6,176 nucleotides of DNA from an uncultured Bacillota bacterium (GTDB taxonomy: Bacteria; Bacillota; Clostridia; Peptostreptococcales; Anaerovoracaceae): contig CAUHLX010000173.1 in NCBI GenBank assembly GCA_959606705.1, positions 1 through 6,176 on the forward strand, given 5' to 3'. Position 1 is the stretch's first letter. Each line of letters starts with the position of its first letter. Shown piece after piece: positions 5,990 through 6,176 of this stretch. The notes beneath the pieces are model-generated. The model was not told the origin of the DNA, ran no database searches, and worked only from the letters and a program-made list of their open reading frames with translations. Position numbers and translations under genes: made by a program.

Positions 5990-6026
5990 AGAAGACCGGA
6001 TTTCAATCCGGTCTTCTTATTTTATC
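5990..6026. terminator. Strong intrinsic terminator shared by convergent genes
   Basis: AGAAGACCGGAT (5990-6001) and ATCCGGTCTTCT (6006-6017) form a perfect 12-bp stem with a TTCA loop. On the plus strand it is followed by TATTTTATC, ending the pepV-nhaC transcript. Read from the minus strand the stem is followed by GTTCTTTGTTAT, so it can also end the helicase transcript. The outermost base of the stem is the last base of the helicase stop codon. Confidence 0.88.
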
Positions 6027-6176
6027 AGTGATGTAAGCTGTCCCGTGTAAAACAAGGTCAGCTGATGCATGGCTCTGGTACAGGCCACATAGAGCAGACC
6101 ACGATCATACTCCGTGGAATAGGCGCCGTCATCCGCGTCGACAAGAACCACCTGATCAAACTCCAAGCCTTTGGAC
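6017..6176 (-). CDS. helD: HelD/UvrD-like superfamily 1 helicase, C-terminal end (5' truncated by window edge)
   Basis: The last 52 codons of a minus-strand gene, ending in TAA (complement of 6017-6019); the rest lies beyond the right edge. The visible protein begins SKGLEFDQVVLVDA, the helicase motif V region, and continues to TEYDRGLLYVACTRAMHQLT, the motif VI region whose Arg contacts ATP in superfamily 1 helicases. The spacing, with a short segment between these motifs and a tail resembling LTLFYTGQLTSLIK, is closest to HelD, the helicase-like factor that removes and recycles stalled RNA polymerase in Gram-positive bacteria. A UvrD/PcrA/Rep relative is the alternative, since only the C-terminus is seen. 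It converges on the pepV-nhaC operon and shares its terminator. Confidence 0.82.
   Translation of the reverse strand, partial: SKGLEFDQVVLVDADDGAYSTEYDRGLLYVACTRAMHQLTLFYTGQLTSLIK

Overview
This looks like a chromosomal segment from a member of the Bacillota (low-GC Gram-positives), probably an anaerobic clostridium. The evidence is the mix of genes (a FeoB iron transporter, a PepV-type dipeptidase, an NhaC-type antiporter, a HelD-type helicase), AGGAG-like ribosome binding sites, TTGACA/TATAAT promoters and short GC hairpin plus T-tract terminators. The genes are fairly GC-rich and the long spacer at 918-1524 is clearly more AT-rich. No transposase, integrase, CRISPR array, tRNA or rRNA was recognised.

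Layout: (1) 1-917, the 3' end of feoB, cut by the left edge, with a long hairpin over its stop codon. (2) 918-1524, a gene-free AT-rich spacer with many TCGAAA/TTTCGA words, some of which form inverted repeats. (3) 1492-1552, a perfect-consensus sigma-A promoter (TTGACA, 16 bp, TATAAT) behind A/T tracts resembling an UP element. (4) About 1559-2039, a purine-rich transcript without a convincing protein, whose first bases pair with bases about 320-340 nt downstream, with repeated small GNRA-type hairpins inside and an intrinsic terminator at the end. I read it as a structured non-coding RNA or a long structured leader of a class I do not recognise. (5) 2098-2913, a MerR-family regulator with a GyrI-like ligand-binding C-terminus. 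(6) 2968-3003, a perfect dyad that looks both like the regulator's terminator and like a MerR-type operator inside a 19-bp-spacer promoter. (7) 3066-5921, a two-gene unit: a PepV-like M20 dipeptidase and an NhaC-family antiporter. (8) 5990-6026, a strong terminator shared with (9) the C-terminal end of a HelD/UvrD-like helicase on the minus strand, cut by the right edge.

Proposed working unit: the MerR protein senses a small molecule and controls the pepV-nhaC operon from the dyad between them. The dipeptidase would release amino acids from dipeptides, and the NhaC-type carrier would exchange an ion or an amino-acid-like solute. The RNA upstream either acts on its own or, through its terminator, sets how much transcription enters the merR gene. 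The protein family calls are secure. The regulatory links and the RNA are inferred from sequence pattern only.
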